64,000 nt of DNA from Fagopyrum homotropicum. Taxonomy: Eukaryota; Streptophyta; Magnoliopsida; Caryophyllales; Polygonaceae. The translations under genes and the position numbers were made by a program. Location: the NCBI GenBank assembly GCA_033239125.1, contig BSWB01000005.1, positions 47,414,993 through 47,478,992 of the forward strand, written 5' to 3'. Shown in pieces: positions 10,701-21,473 of the stretch; the stretch's first letter is position 1; the number at the start of each line of letters is the position of its first letter. The notes under the pieces are model-generated. The model did not search any database, was not told the origin of the DNA, and saw only the letters and a program-made list of their open reading frames with translations.

Positions 10701-12153
10701 CAAGGTAAACCTAATTATCACGGGACCTAAGTCATTAACACAAACGGTCCATGCAATGGGAACTACAAGGGGATGATAACTAAAGTCATCAAAACTACCA
10801 AGACACTTACCAACTAATGTTGAAGACTTGGAATGACTATTTATGTCAAGATGAATGACCCAGTTGGGCTCGAGAAGTAGAGTTAGCCTAAGGAAACAGT
10901 AGTGTGGAAGATAAAACGAATTAGCGAAGCATGAAAGGATTAATCGAGCACATGATGCTCACCAAGAATTTAACGCCAGTATAGGTATGAGAAGAGTAAG
11001 TCCGGGGTATCGAGATAAGCCAATTATATACTGACTGACGTCAACTGAGGACGTGTAAGTGTTGGTTTGTATTGACGAGTAGGTACCGTTAAGAAGAGAC
11101 ATTAGTGACTACGGAGTTAACAGGTAACTTTACCGCTGCCTTGGAGGATTCCCCAAGGCAACGGCAACCTTCTGGGATGATCTAAGGATATGGGGAGAAT
11201 CGGGTTAGAGGTTGCTTACTTGTTGGTTAAGAACAGATTGCGGTTGAGTAAGAGAGTAAGGGTCTATCTGAAGAGGATCTTGCTAGTATTAGAAGAGAAG
11301 AATCAGCGGTAGTTGGGTAAATCATGTTGACCCACATAAAGACGCCATTGTGCCTAAAGGGGGTTACAACTGAAGCGTGGTAGGCATATAACCCACAAAC
11401 GAAGAAAAATCAATGTTAGGTTAACTATGATTTCAAGTTAAGGAATTAGATATCTATATGACAAGGTCCACTCGGATGTGTTATTTGTTTTGAGTATATA
11501 AATTTCAAAGCTTGACAAGAAGTAGGTGAAAAGCCATTAATTAAGGAACGATCCGATTAGGTCACTTTGAGGAAACCGGGGCAAGCGGTTTGTATTACAA
11601 AGAGCATTAGGCACTTAGTAAAGTGCCGAAAGAAGTTTAAGATCATTATTTCAGAATCGATAGTCGGGAACTCTAAAAAAAAAAAAAAAAATTTGGCCCA
11701 GTGGAAGGAAACGTGGTTTGGTAAAGTCATCAAAAGAGCTGGAAGTAAGTTTCGAAAACCAAACTGTTGAGGTAGTACTTACCGAATCCGAGACACGTCA
11801 TCAACTATGAAGATCAGAAAATTTAGCCGGCTCATGCTTTTGTAGAGTTCTAGTGGTCTAGACTAAGAATCGATGAGGCTACTTAGGAAACCGTTGAGAG
11901 AGTACCTACTTTGCGGAGTTATCCGCTACTTCTGTATCGACGAGTTAGTACTCGGATGCTGTTTTGTTGGACTTTTCATGTTTTACCTTGGTTTGAGTGT
12001 TTGTGTTTTATGTTATGTGTGCTTAAATATGATGATTGCGTAGTTACATGTTAGAAAACGAGACTTAATGAAATCAAGTTATACAAGGGAAGTCGTTTGA
12101 TTAGATACATTATTCTAAGTTTCGGGACGAAACTTATTTTAAGAGGGCACTGA
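7779..12153 (+). pseudogene. Element B interior, decayed gag-pol
   Basis: About 4.4 kb with no open frame longer than about 90 codons on the element's strand. Traces of a gypsy polyprotein remain only near the right end. At about 11760-11900 the plus strand reads, through stops, a PRHVINYEDQ-like block followed by a block resembling the WSR..EATWE motif of a chromodomain, the usual C-terminus of chromovirus integrase. A 16-17 A run lies near 11675. The 3' end carries the stem AAGTTTCG-GGA-CGAAACTT (12117-12135) and a purine tract (about 12141-12147, AAGAGGG) before the 3' LTR. Little else can be assigned to gag, protease or reverse transcriptase by eye. Nearly identical LTR ends around such a decayed interior suggest the copy was already non-coding when it inserted. 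Confidence 0.7.
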
Positions 12154-12359
12154 TGTAATAACCGAACATTTTAATTTCGGTTTAATCCCGGATCAAACCG
12201 GATTCCGATCCGTCAACGTTAATTCTTAAATAATATAAAACAATATTAAATTCTATCATTTTATGTGACCTTGATTCACATATGATGATAATTTATGTAA
12301 CCCGTAAATAATTCCGTAAATGGTTCCGTAAATAATTCCGTACTTAAAATGTTAGTTCT
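12154..12359 (+). mobile_element. Element B 3' LTR, truncated
   Basis: It starts TGTAATAACC directly after the purine tract and matches the first 200 bp of the 5' LTR at 5184, then stops at GTTAGTTC and is replaced by unrelated sequence. Because the right end is lost, the target duplication cannot be tested. Confidence 0.9.
12302..12343 (+). repeat. 12-bp minisatellite in LTR B (3' copy)
   Basis: Three units of CCGTAAATAATT type plus CCGTAC, one unit fewer than the 5' LTR copy at 5332-5385. Confidence 0.85.
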
Positions 12360-12949
12360 TTCAGCCCATTCCTTTGTTTGTTTACCCATGATCATAAGTG
12401 TAGGTAATAAAGGTTATCCTTTATTGGGGCTTGAGTGTGCCTTCATTCCATCTTTGTGAGTTAGCGTGAGACTTACCCGGTAAAGGTTGATTCTATTCCC
12501 TTAGTTGGTGTGTTGGTTTGAGATTATAATTCCTTTCCTTAGTACCTTGAGACTTACCTGGTAATAGGTTCTTTGGCTTGGGATTGTTAGTAGTGAGACT
12601 TACCCGGTGATCTATTCCGCTTTAGTAACACCTTCCCTTTGCAAAACCTCAGCTTTGTCCGCTTATCTTTAGATCTTGAGTTGGAACCACAACTAGATGC
12701 TTTAATCCCTAGAATTGCATATTTCCTTAATTGACTTTTTATCATCTTTGATTGCTTTAATCGTTTTTGTGGTTAGTAATTACATAGACAACCTACACCT
12801 GCTTTGTTTCACCAAGTTCCTGAGATCGACACCCCGGAATTCTTGCTTTTTACTACGATTGACCCGTACACTGCGGGTTCGCATCCTTGTTTGAAGCTTA
12901 CATCTAGGGTTATAAATTTAAAGCTTGCACACACCGATTAGAGCGAACA
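12360..12949 (+). mobile_element. LTR-like fragment, unknown family, copy 1
   Basis: It is homologous in inverted orientation to 26022-26729. It contains several spaced copies of GAGACTTACC(C/T)GG and ends with a block GAGATCGACACCCCGGAATTC...TTTACTAC followed by GCGGGTTCGC, which resembles the 3' ends of plant Tat/Athila-type LTRs. It ends in CA at 12949, exactly where the inverted repeat begins. The left end is cut at the junction with LTR B. Assignment to Tat/Athila is inference from the terminal block only. Confidence 0.5.
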
Positions 12950-14232
12950 ATCATTCCATGGCAAAGTGTTTTTTCTTGAAATAACCATCAGGTAGGGTTT
13001 GAATCCAATGTGAAAACGAAATATTAAGCTCACTCATGTAAGTGATTTATTGTTAAGTTTCATAGATAAATAATACAACAAATTTCCTAGCACCTAAACT
13101 ATGATTTTCCTTGATCAGGTTTTTTTACTAATGTTTTTTGGGCTAATTAGGTAAGTATGCTTTTTTATTTTATTGTATACTAAATAGGCCTTTTCTAGTT
13201 TTCTATTTAATAAATATACCCCAACTTTTTGTATTTTCTCTAAAACTCTAAACACTCTTCTCTCAAGGGGTACATTTACTAAAACTAAAACTCAAAAAAG
13301 CCTAGTAAACCAAATTGTTTCATGCTTTTTTTTGTGTTGGCAGGATTGACCTTACCTAAAATTATATACAGGAGGATTTTCTAGTTTTGTTTTTACTAAC
13401 CTAAATAAGTTTCTTTCATGGCTCGGAAGAGAGAACACAAGAATGGGTCAGATCGCAAAGCGTTAGGAAATAAAGAAAAGCATCCAACACAAGAGTGCAG
13501 GCCACCTTTTTGTCAATAAAACTGGAAAATATAATGACATGAAGGATGTCCAAAATGGTGATTAACCCCACATACGACTGACCGAGGAAGTAAAAAATAA
13601 TTTCTCTTCAGGAGATGGAAAAAGAAGAATTTATAAAAAAATGTTAAGTCACAAAGACATCTTGAGAAAGGGGTGGATGCGAAGTAGAGAATTCAGAAAC
13701 CAGAACTTGACAAAGATGACTTAGGTCATGACATGGATACTTCATCCCTGTGGGAGATTGGGACGTCTGAGAGTATCCATGATGCAGATCTTGTGAAGGA
13801 AAGTTTTGATATTTCACAAGATAGATTGCAAAATGAAGATATCAGTGGATAGTTGCATCTTTCGGATATATTTGGTTTTGAAATCCTCAAGACATCTGTG
13901 TTCTCATTGTTAAATACATTTTATGACTGGTCGGAAAGACATAGGCCACTTTTTGCTGTTGTGACAAACAAGATACAGAGCACTTGTGACTATGTCCACA
14001 TGAAATGTGTCCAGGCATATCCAGTTGCTAATTCCTATAAAATGGCTTCGGTATTGTGGAAATGTTTTGCTTGTTGTATTGATGGTTTGGTTGGATTGTT
14101 TTCTAAGAGGGGTTGATTCCTTTGTGCGCAAGGGGACAACTTCATTCTTCTCTGTTATGTGATCCGGTCTTCTTTCAGTTATTGCTATGGTGGGGACCTT
14201 CAAGTTTCTTCTAGTATTGGTAAGTTCTTCAG
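12950..14232 (+). repeat. Left arm of long inverted repeat
   Basis: This arm pairs with 14273-15358. The arms run antiparallel from the spacer outwards to ATCATTCCATG at 12950 and its complement ending at 15358. By eye they differ by scattered substitutions plus one large difference: about 190 bp at 13142-13330 are present only here. The arm contains intron-like sequence with a pyrimidine tract and splice-acceptor-like AG just before GATTGACC (about 13343), then a start codon at 13418. Confidence 0.93.
13142..13330. mobile_element. MITE-like insertion in left arm only
   Basis: The right arm lacks this segment and reads straight across the corresponding position, so it is an insertion here or a clean loss there. 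Its ends are inverted relatives: GGCCTTTTCTAGTTTTC...TATACCCC on the left and GGGGTACATTTACTAAAAC...AAAAAAGCC on the right. A diverged relative lies at 3520-3710. There is no coding potential. Confidence 0.6.
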
Positions 14233-14260
14233 GGTTCCTTTTCTTGACTCTACTCTGAAT
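13418..14260 (+). pseudogene. Host gene fragment, J-domain membrane protein-like (left arm)
   Basis: A start codon at 13418 opens a frame beginning MARKREHKNGSDRK, a basic N-terminus. Later blocks read HLSDIFGFEILKTSVFS (from about 13857) and SERHRPLFAVVTNKIQ, then CDYVHMKCVQAYPV. After a frameshift near 14030, the other frame gives a hydrophobic stretch and the block DSFVRKGTTSFFSV. From memory of the family, this order resembles the N-terminal half of plant DNAJC14-like proteins, J-domain proteins with several membrane segments; the J domain itself would lie downstream and is absent. Several in-frame stops and the frameshift make it a pseudogene. The stop before LHLSDIF and the frameshift are shared with the right-arm copy, so they predate the inverted duplication. 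Intron-like sequence upstream argues for DNA-level copying rather than retroposition. The family call is moderate. Confidence 0.5.
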
Positions 14261-14272
14261 GCATAGCAATAA
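14233..14272. other. Spacer (loop) of inverted repeat
   Basis: About 40 bp separate the two arms. A transcript crossing it would fold into a hairpin with a stem of roughly 1.1 kb. Confidence 0.85.
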
Positions 14273-15086
14273 CTGAAGAACTTACCGATACTAGAAGAAA
14301 CTTGAAGGTCCCCACCATAGCAATAACTGAAAGAAGACCGGACCACATAACAGAGAAGAATGACGTTGTCCCCATGCGCACAAAGGAATCAACCCCTCTT
14401 AGAAAACAATCCAAGCAAACCATCAACACAACAAGCAAAACATTTCCACAATACCGAAGCCATTTTATAGCAATTAGCAACTGGATATGCCTGGACACAT
14501 TTCATGTGGACATAGTCACAAGTGCTCTGTATCTTGTTTGTCATAACAACAAAAAGTGGCCTATGTCTTTCCGACCAGTCATAAAATGTATTTAACAATG
14601 AGAACACAGATGTCTTGAGGATTTCAAAACCAAATATATCCGAAAGATGCAACTATCCACTGATATCTTCAGTTTGCAATCTATCTTGTGAAATATCAAA
14701 ACTTTCCTTCACAAGATCTGCATCATGGATACTCTTAGACGTCCCAATCTCCCACAGGGATGAATTATCCATGTCATGACCCGAGTCATCTTTGTCAAGT
14801 TCTGGTTTCTGAATTCTCTACTTCGCATCCACCCCTTGCTCAAGATGTCTTTGTGACTTAACATTTTTTTATAAATTCTTCTTTTTCCATCTCCTGAAGA
14901 GAAATTATTTTTTACTTCCTCAGTCAGTCGTATGTGGGGTTAATCACCATTCTGGACATGCTTCATGTCATTATATTTTCCAGTTTTATTGACAAAAAGG
15001 TGGCCTGCACTCTTGTGTGGATGCTTTTCTTTATTTCCTAACGCTTTGTGATCTGACCCATGCTTGTGTTCTCTCTTCCGAGCCAT
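14272..15086 (-). pseudogene. Host gene fragment, J-domain membrane protein-like (right arm)
   Basis: This is the minus-strand copy of the fragment at 13418-14260, with its start codon at 15086. The clearest frames are 14652-14389 (HLSDIFGFEILKTSVFS and SERHRPLFVVMTNKIQ) and, after the shared frameshift, 14498-14250. The latter encodes a likely membrane segment (GNVLLVVLMVCLDCFLRG) followed by GTTSFFSVMW and a second hydrophobic segment ending GTFKFLLV. This copy keeps Met before GTTSFFSV where the left copy has Lys, and Trp where the left copy has a stop, so the two copies have decayed separately since duplication. The fragment is truncated before any J domain or zinc site. Confidence 0.5.
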
Positions 15087-15358
15087 GAAAGAAACTTATT
15101 TAGGTTAGTAAAAACAAAACTAGAAAATCCTCCTGTATATAATTTTAGGTAAGGTCAATCCTGCCAACACAAAAAAAGAATTAGTAAAAAAATTGATCAA
15201 GGAAAATCTTACTTGCTATGAAATTTGTTAGTATTTATTATCTGTGACACTTAACAATAAATCACTTACATGACTTAGCTTAAAAATTTTGTTTTCGCAT
15301 TGGATTCAAACCCTAGATGATGGTTATTTCAAGAATAAACACTTTGTCATGGAATGAT
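14273..15358 (-). repeat. Right arm of long inverted repeat
   Basis: This is the reverse-complement copy of 12950-14232 without the 190-bp insertion. The outer boundary is at ATGGAATGAT (ending 15358); beyond it the flanks no longer match. Confidence 0.93.
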
Positions 15359-15388
15359 AAGTTCAATATATTTTTAAAAAAAATAAAG

Positions 15389-15707
15389 TTTACAACTAAC
15401 TAATCAGCTACCCAGGATCAGCGCCAAAGAAAGTGCTTGCAATCAAGAAATTACACACAGAGAATATAGCAACAAAAATCAACTAGCTCTGAGAAAAAAA
15501 CAAATAGATAGGAACTCCGCAATTGCTAACTAACTACATGACGTTACAAAAAAAAGATTAAACTAACTAATCAGATACCCAAGATCAACGCCAAGAAACT
15601 ACTTGCAACCAAGAAATTACACACAGATAATATAATAACAAAAACCAACCAAATTTGAGAAAAAACATATGTATAGGAACTCCGCAATTGCTAACGAGAG
15701 GACATTA
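15389..15707. repeat. Direct tandem duplication, period about 167 bp
   Basis: Two diverged copies, about 15389-15540 and 15556-15707, share AACTAACTAATCAG, the block AAGAAATTACACACAGA and the block AGGAACTCCGCAATTGCTAAC. It lies between the inverted repeat and the copia LTR and has no coding potential. Confidence 0.8.
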
Positions 15708-15780
15708 AAACAATAGTTTTGATCAGATTTACTTTTGTTGAGTTTGAACATTACACAACCATAGCCTACAATATTGCAAC

Positions 15781-15995
15781 TGTAAACGCACACAAGATTG
15801 AGAGAATTCTCTCGATTGATTGATATTAACAATAAACAATTACAATGGATTTATAATACAGAAAACAAATGAAGAAACTAATCCTATTCTATAAACAAGG
15901 AGATACATCAGAAGTGGTGGAAGAAGTAACAACGTTTACACATAAAATTATATTTGACCTACTCTATCGGATGACGTATTCTTGTGTTGGTTGTT
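15781..15995 (-). mobile_element. Copia element H 3' LTR (short)
   Basis: Read on the minus strand, the segment follows the pol stop and a GGGGG tract. It ends TTGTGTGCGTTTACA, with the ATTCTCTCAATCTTGTG type of end common in plant copia LTRs. The start is uncertain: either directly after the G tract (about 15995) or at TGTAAACGTTG (15940), which would give a 160-bp LTR with matching inverted ends TGTAAACG/CGTTTACA. No second LTR is present because the element's 5' side is lost. Confidence 0.5.
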
Positions 15996-18975
15996 ACCCC
16001 CAAGCAAGACCAATTCCGAGACGGACTTCGAGCTTGGAACGAAGAAAGGCAATCCGGTCCTTGGAAAGAGGGTTGGTGAATATTTCTGCAAGTTGATCGT
16101 TGGAGGAGATGTGATGAACTTTGAGAGTCCCTGATTCAACTTGTTCACGAACGAAGTGGAAATCCAACTAAATATGCTTGGAATGGGCACTTATAACCGG
16201 GTTTTTGCACATGAAATTAGCACTGATGTTGTCCCACATAAGCTTAGGAGGTTGCTACAGAGGAGTCCCAAGATCACGCAGTAGTTGTTTGATCCACAAC
16301 AATTCAGCAGCGGTGTTGGCGAGATCCCTATATTCTGCTTCAGTACTGGACATTCCAACCACTTTTTGCTTGCGACAAGGCCAGATAATCAAATTTGGAC
16401 CGTGGAAAATGGCAAAGCCATATTGTGAGCGACAATAATTGATGTCGGAGATCCAACCAGCGTCGGAATAGGCTAGGAGAAAGGGTGAGTCGGTTTGGCG
16501 AAAACTAAGGCAGTGAGACAAAGTGCCATTGAGGTACCTAAGGATGCGTTTGACAAGTTGCTAGTGTTGAAGGGTTGGCTTGTGCATATACTAACAGACC
16601 CTATTAACGGCAAAAGAGATGTCGGGGCGAGTTATGGTGGCGTATTGGAGGGAGCCTACATTACGACTATAGAGGGTTGGGTCGGGGAAGAGTTTGTCGG
16701 TTTTTGACAATTTGGTTGACGGTTTTGCAAGGGTGGGAATGGGTTTTGAATCTGTCATGTTGCTCCTAGTTAGGATATCTTCAATGTACCCACTTTGGGA
16801 GAGATGGATTGTGGTTGGGGATCGGGTAATTTGAAGGCCAAGGAAGTAATGGAGGTCTCCAAGGTCTTTGAGAGAAAAGTTTGTGTTTATGGTGGATATG
16901 AAACGCTTGATGGCCATCGGATTGTAACCCGTAATGATAAGATCATCAACATAAACAAGAAGATAAATAGTGGCTGATTTAGAGGAGTGCACAAAGAGTG
17001 ATGTGTCGGATTTACAAGCTCGAAAACCATGAGTGACTAGATAGGACTTAAGCTTATTGAACCAAGCCCGTGGAGCTTTCTTGAGGCCATATAGTGCTTT
17101 GTGTAATCGACACACATGTGTTGGGCGAGACACATCTTCAAATCCCTTTTATTATTCCATGTATAATTCCTCCGTTAAGTCACCATTGAGAAAAGCGTTG
17201 TTTATGTCAAGTTGCTTAACGGGTCATCCCTTAGAGAGACCAATTGACAAGACAAGTCGGATTGTGGTAGGTTTGATGACGCGACTAAATGTGTCGAAGG
17301 TGTATCTTCCCTCCTCTTGACTGAACCCTTTGGCAACTAACCGAGCTTTGTATTTTTCCATCGAGCCATCCGAATGTCGCTTTATCCTTAAAATCCACTT
17401 ACACCCTACAAGTTTAGTGTGTCTAGGATGGGGAACAATAGACCAAGTATTATTTCGAATCAAAGTATCATATTCTTGTTTCATCACAAGTCGCCAACAC
17501 TCATGTTTATGGGCATGGGAGACAGTTTTAGGCTCAGTAGTAGATGGGCTCGATACTGTTAGGACTCTTGGTCTTAGGGAATTTGTACTAGACTAAGTAC
17601 TATTTCGAATCAAAGCATTATATTCTTGTTTCATCGCATGTCGCCAACACTCATGTTTATGGGCATGGGAGGCAGTTTTTAGCTCAGTTGTAGGTGGGCT
17701 CGATACTGTTAGGACTCTTGGTTTTAGGGAATTTGTATTAGCCCTAGTTGACATGGAGTTTTGGTTGTTTGCAGCTGGGCGAAAATAGCTAGGTACGGTG
17801 GGAGGATTAGGGGTTTTGGCTCGGGAAATAATGGTGGGTTGCTGATAGCGGGGTGGGGAAAGGGAAGGATGGTCTGTTGATGGTAGGTTAGGGGGTTGTA
17901 CGGGTTCAAAAGTGGCTGATGCGAGGTCAAGCAAAGCCGAGGAAGTGGGTTGAGGCGGCGGCAGTGGCGAGGAGCACTCACGGTCAGGTTGTGCATCGGC
18001 GTATGGAAACAAGTATTCATTAAATACTACATGGCGGGAGATGTATATCCGAGAAGTGGGTTTGTCAAAGAAAAGGTAGGCTTTGTGTGTTGAACAATAC
18101 CCAATAAAAACACAAGGAAGTGAACGGAAATCCATCTTGTTGCTATTGTATGGGCGTAGGAATGGAAAACACAAGCAACCGAATTCTTTTACAAAACCAA
18201 AATCTTGATTTTTATTGTAGAGTTTTTATTAGGGACAGATGAAATTGGGAGTTGGGGTGATGGTTCAGTTGTGAAGATAAGTTGCGGTTTTGAAAGCATG
18301 TTCCCGAAACTATTTTGGAAGCAAGGATTGGGCTAAGAGAGTTAGACCCTTTTAAACTATTATTCTGTTGCGACGTTCAACAACACTGTTTTGTTCTTGA
18401 GTATAGGGGCAAGATATTTGATGTTTGATGCCATAGGATGAGAGGAGGGTTGAGACATTGCGAATTTCACCCCCCCTCAGCCCCCGTCTGTTTGGAGGCT
18501 TTTTATGTCACAATCGAATTGTGTTTTGATCATAGTACGGAATTGTATGAATATGGTAAGAGCTTGTGATTTGTGTGACAAAAAGTAAATCCAAACGAAT
18601 TTAGTGCAATCATCAATGAACAAAACAAAGTAGCGATTGCCATTCATAGAAAACATAGGGGAGGTGCCCCAAATGTCGGAATAAACAAGATCAAAAGGAA
18701 TTTTAGAAGCAACATGCAAAGTGGGAAGATAAAAATTATGACTGTTGCCTAATTGGCAAGAATCACAAACATTAGGAAATTTATTTGTAGTAATTGAAAG
18801 ATTGAAGATTGAGACCAAACGCCAAAGAATAGACTCGTGAGGGTGCCCTAACTGAAAATGCCACCATTGAAGCGAGGTACGGACGGTTGTGAGAGCAATG
18901 GTTGATGTGGTGGAGGGTTAGGTTGTGGGCAGCCTATAGAGACCATGATTGATGTCCCCTTTGGAGGATTGTTTT
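15994..18975 (-). pseudogene. Ty1/copia pol remnant (integrase, RT, RNase H)
   Basis: Domains read in copia order on the minus strand. A pre-integrase block with WHFQLGHPHES lies near 18860-18830. Integrase with a zinc-site CDSCQLG, the catalytic YSDIWG and QTDGG occupies 18818-18477; the downstream part of the core is missing or scrambled. The IN-RT linker with FIGY and STHKAY blocks lies at 18174-17600. RT runs from WSIVPHP and VGCKWILRIK through YKARLVAKGF (17487-17224) to the palm motif YVDDLIITG (in 17133-16591). RNase H with SSTEAEYRDLA ends the core (16521-16255), followed by the C-terminal ISSNDQLAEIFT block and a stop at 15994-15996. Frameshifts, stops (one in the HIELDFHF-like block) and a 150-bp tandem duplication inactivate it. 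It is truncated at 18975 against gypsy fragment F. Confidence 0.9.
17445..17744 (-). repeat. 150-bp tandem duplication within copia pol
   Basis: TCGCCAACACTCATGTTTAT occurs at 17491 and again at 17641, and flanking blocks repeat with the same period. The period is exactly 50 codons, so the duplication alone would not shift the frame. The copies have since diverged at a number of sites. Confidence 0.88.
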
Positions 18976-18978
18976 GGC

Positions 18979-19714
18979 ATCCGATTGCAGTCCTAGAGCG
19001 AGGTATGATATGCCTGCGTTCTAGAGCGAGGTATGAGATGCCTACGTTCGAATGACATTCCCATGTTGAGGATACAGTGGTCGAGACGAGGACCTAAGGA
19101 GGCTACATGGAAGACTGAAAATAGTTTCCAGAGGAACTACGAAGAATTTTTTTGTTGAGATAGATGCACCTGTAGGATCACCGAGTAGATTTTAGTGTTA
19201 TCTTGGTAGTTTTGTTATTATGTGCTTTGATGTGTTTATTTTCGTGCTAGCTATGATGTGATATATGATCTTGTTAGATCTTGATGTGCTAGCACGATTT
19301 ATGATTATAGCTGAGATGGTTCTTTCCTCCACGCTACCTTGATGGACATAGTTTCGTTGGAAATGTTCTTCCTCCATGCTTTATAGATGAGTATGATCTG
19401 GCTAGAGATGTACTTCATCTAGGCCCTGTGATATGATTATGGTAAGAAATGTGTTTCCTCTATGCCTTGTGATGAGATTATAGGTTGGCTAGAGATTGTT
19501 TTCCTCTATGACTTTGGATAGCGTTATGATCTTGCTGCTGGAGTTTGTGATTCCTCCATGCTATGTTTTGAGGTTATAGAGTATTATAGGTTGATACCTT
19601 TGAACGGAGATTGATTCCTCCGATAGATACAGTGTTTATACCTCGCGTATGGGTCCGAGAGGATTTGGTAATTGTTCAAGTTTAGGGACGAAACTTTTTT
19701 TTATGGGTGTGTGA
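18979..19714 (+). pseudogene. Element F: end of gypsy pol and 3' untranslated region
   Basis: The fragment starts inside the chromodomain region (HPIAVLE-like at about 18979) and continues through blocks matching element E at 39378-39550, such as the IQWSRRGPEEATW equivalent, with stops and frameshifts. A 28-bp direct duplication (CTAGAGCGAGGTATGA from 18993 and 19021) breaks the frame. The 3' untranslated part has repeated TTCCTCC(A/G)TG blocks as in element E. It ends with a weakened stem AAGTTTAG-GGA-CGAAACTT (19678-19696) and a T/G-rich remnant where the purine tract should be. Everything upstream is lost at the junction with copia element H. Confidence 0.85.
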
Positions 19715-21418
19715 TGTAATAGCTAGGACTTCCGAAGTCTAATTAATGTTGATTAACTTAATCATTGCTAGTAATTAACATATAACTCGCGAAGATTGCG
19801 TAAGTATTGAGTATAAGTCTCACCGTTATATTCCTTGCGTAATTGTGGGCTTATGGTGAAAATTTCACTTTCCCCCGGGTAATTATTTTTACCCTCCCGT
19901 GTTATTTGGATCATTTGGGAGCTTCATTTAATAAAAATGCAGTTGAAAGAAATGATCAGGACATCGGATATGTCTTAGATATGAAATAACATGGAGAGGC
20001 AAAACGGCCAAAAGAGTCGCTATTTCGTTTCTTAACGGCTAAGAAAGACGGCTTAAGAATACACGTTTTCCGAGGCAGTTGTGTAATAATTATCCCTACA
20101 ATATTCCAGATTTAATGTTCCAATCTCGAGAAGTTTGGAGAAAGAGGTTCGACCCGCCTTTGGATCGGTTAAAGGATAATTATCGACTTTACTAAAGGAT
20201 AATTATTGTCTTCACTATAAATAGCGGAAAATCCTTTATTAATTCATTTCCTTTCATGTTTCCTCGTAAAAGCTCTGATTTCTCTCAACCTTCAAACTCA
20301 GATCTACTGTCCGTTTCTAATCCAATTTCAATCCCGTTTGAGTTTCGGAATTCCTCTCCTCATTCTCTTCACATCAGGACCGAGTTTCTGCATTTCCATG
20401 TATATAGACATCTGGTCGAGCATATATGTCACCAGGACGGTGCCGTCGCTCAGATTCCGGTGAATATGATGTTGTCCATGCGTAGCCTGCGTCGTTGTGA
20501 TTCCGAATCTTCTTTCACATCGTCAATCGGGTTTGTAACGAATAAGTTATAAATTTATTCGTTTTCCGTACTACAATTTGGCCTAAATTGACTTTAGGCT
20601 TGTCAAAATGGATAATTAGAAATTCCATTATGGTCGTTATATTATTCAGGTGATTATGGGTTGTTTGTTTGATGAAATCTGATAACAAGTGGGTTTAGAA
20701 ATTGCCTGCGGGAAAAACGTTATTCTGGCAAAATTTAATTAATTAATTAAAGGTTAATTAATTAAATTAGGATTAGAATTGAGATTGAGGAATGTTGATT
20801 AGATACTATCTTGAGATTGAGGAATTGTGAGCTATGTTGACATATTGAGGTTTAGTTAGTTGTGAGGCTTATAGATTGATTGTGATCCTTATGGATCACT
20901 TGGGTCTAGGTGTGACCTTTTTGATTGATAGGAGTATTGATATCTCTTTATGCCTTGTTATTAGGCAGTGTCCCTCTCGGGATTGGAGGTTGATTGTGGT
21001 TGAGGTTGTACGAGGTTGAGGTAAGTCCGTAGGACTTACTTAGCTACCATCCTTATATTCAGTGTTTGCATGAGTGGTGTGTGTATTATATGCTTGATAT
21101 GATAGCATGAGACGTCGAGTATTACCGACCTATGTTTTATTGATAGCCCTACTGTGTGGCAGTGATAACCCTTCCCTTCATCCTGTAAGGAGCTGGGGTG
21201 TTCTCTATGCTCATGCCATCCGGTTTATAGGAAGGGCGCAATCCACTCCCATTAGGTACACGGGTTGTGTGACTGACACTACTTCCAGATGGACGTCAGG
21301 CCTAGAGGCGGGGATGATACGGTCCTCGTGTCACATAGTTTCATCTATCTATATATATATGATTTGAAAGAATGACTATTATATAAAGATGATAAAATGG
21401 GTAAATGTGTGATAGCAT
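19715..21418 (+). mobile_element. Element F 3' LTR, right end lost
   Basis: It begins TGTAATAGCTAGG after the pol 3' region and is homologous to LTR E (40101-42051) over the blocks TTGATTGATAGGAG, the hairpin GTAAGTCC-GTA-GGACTTAC (21021-21039), TATTACCGACC and ACGGGTTGTGTGAC. It is cut at about 21418 by a rearranged junction with element D. Confidence 0.85.
20215..20224 (+). promoter_or_regulatory. Candidate TATA box of LTR F
   Basis: CTATAAATAG is a full plant TATA consensus, 0.5 kb into the LTR and followed by C/T-rich leader-like sequence. The LTR is a 3' copy, so it would drive outward readthrough if active. Confidence 0.5.
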
Positions 21419-21473
21419 GATTTGAAAGAATGACTATTATATAAAGATGATAGGAGGGGATGATACGGTCCTC
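21310..21473. repeat. Scarred junction F/D with two templated duplications
   Basis: GATTTGAAAGAATGAC with its following 18 bases occurs at 21361-21394 and again at 21419-21452. GGGGATGATACGGTCCTC occurs at 21310-21327 and again at 21456-21473, where it fuses to the minus-strand chromodomain of element D. The pieces are copied out of order. Confidence 0.8.
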
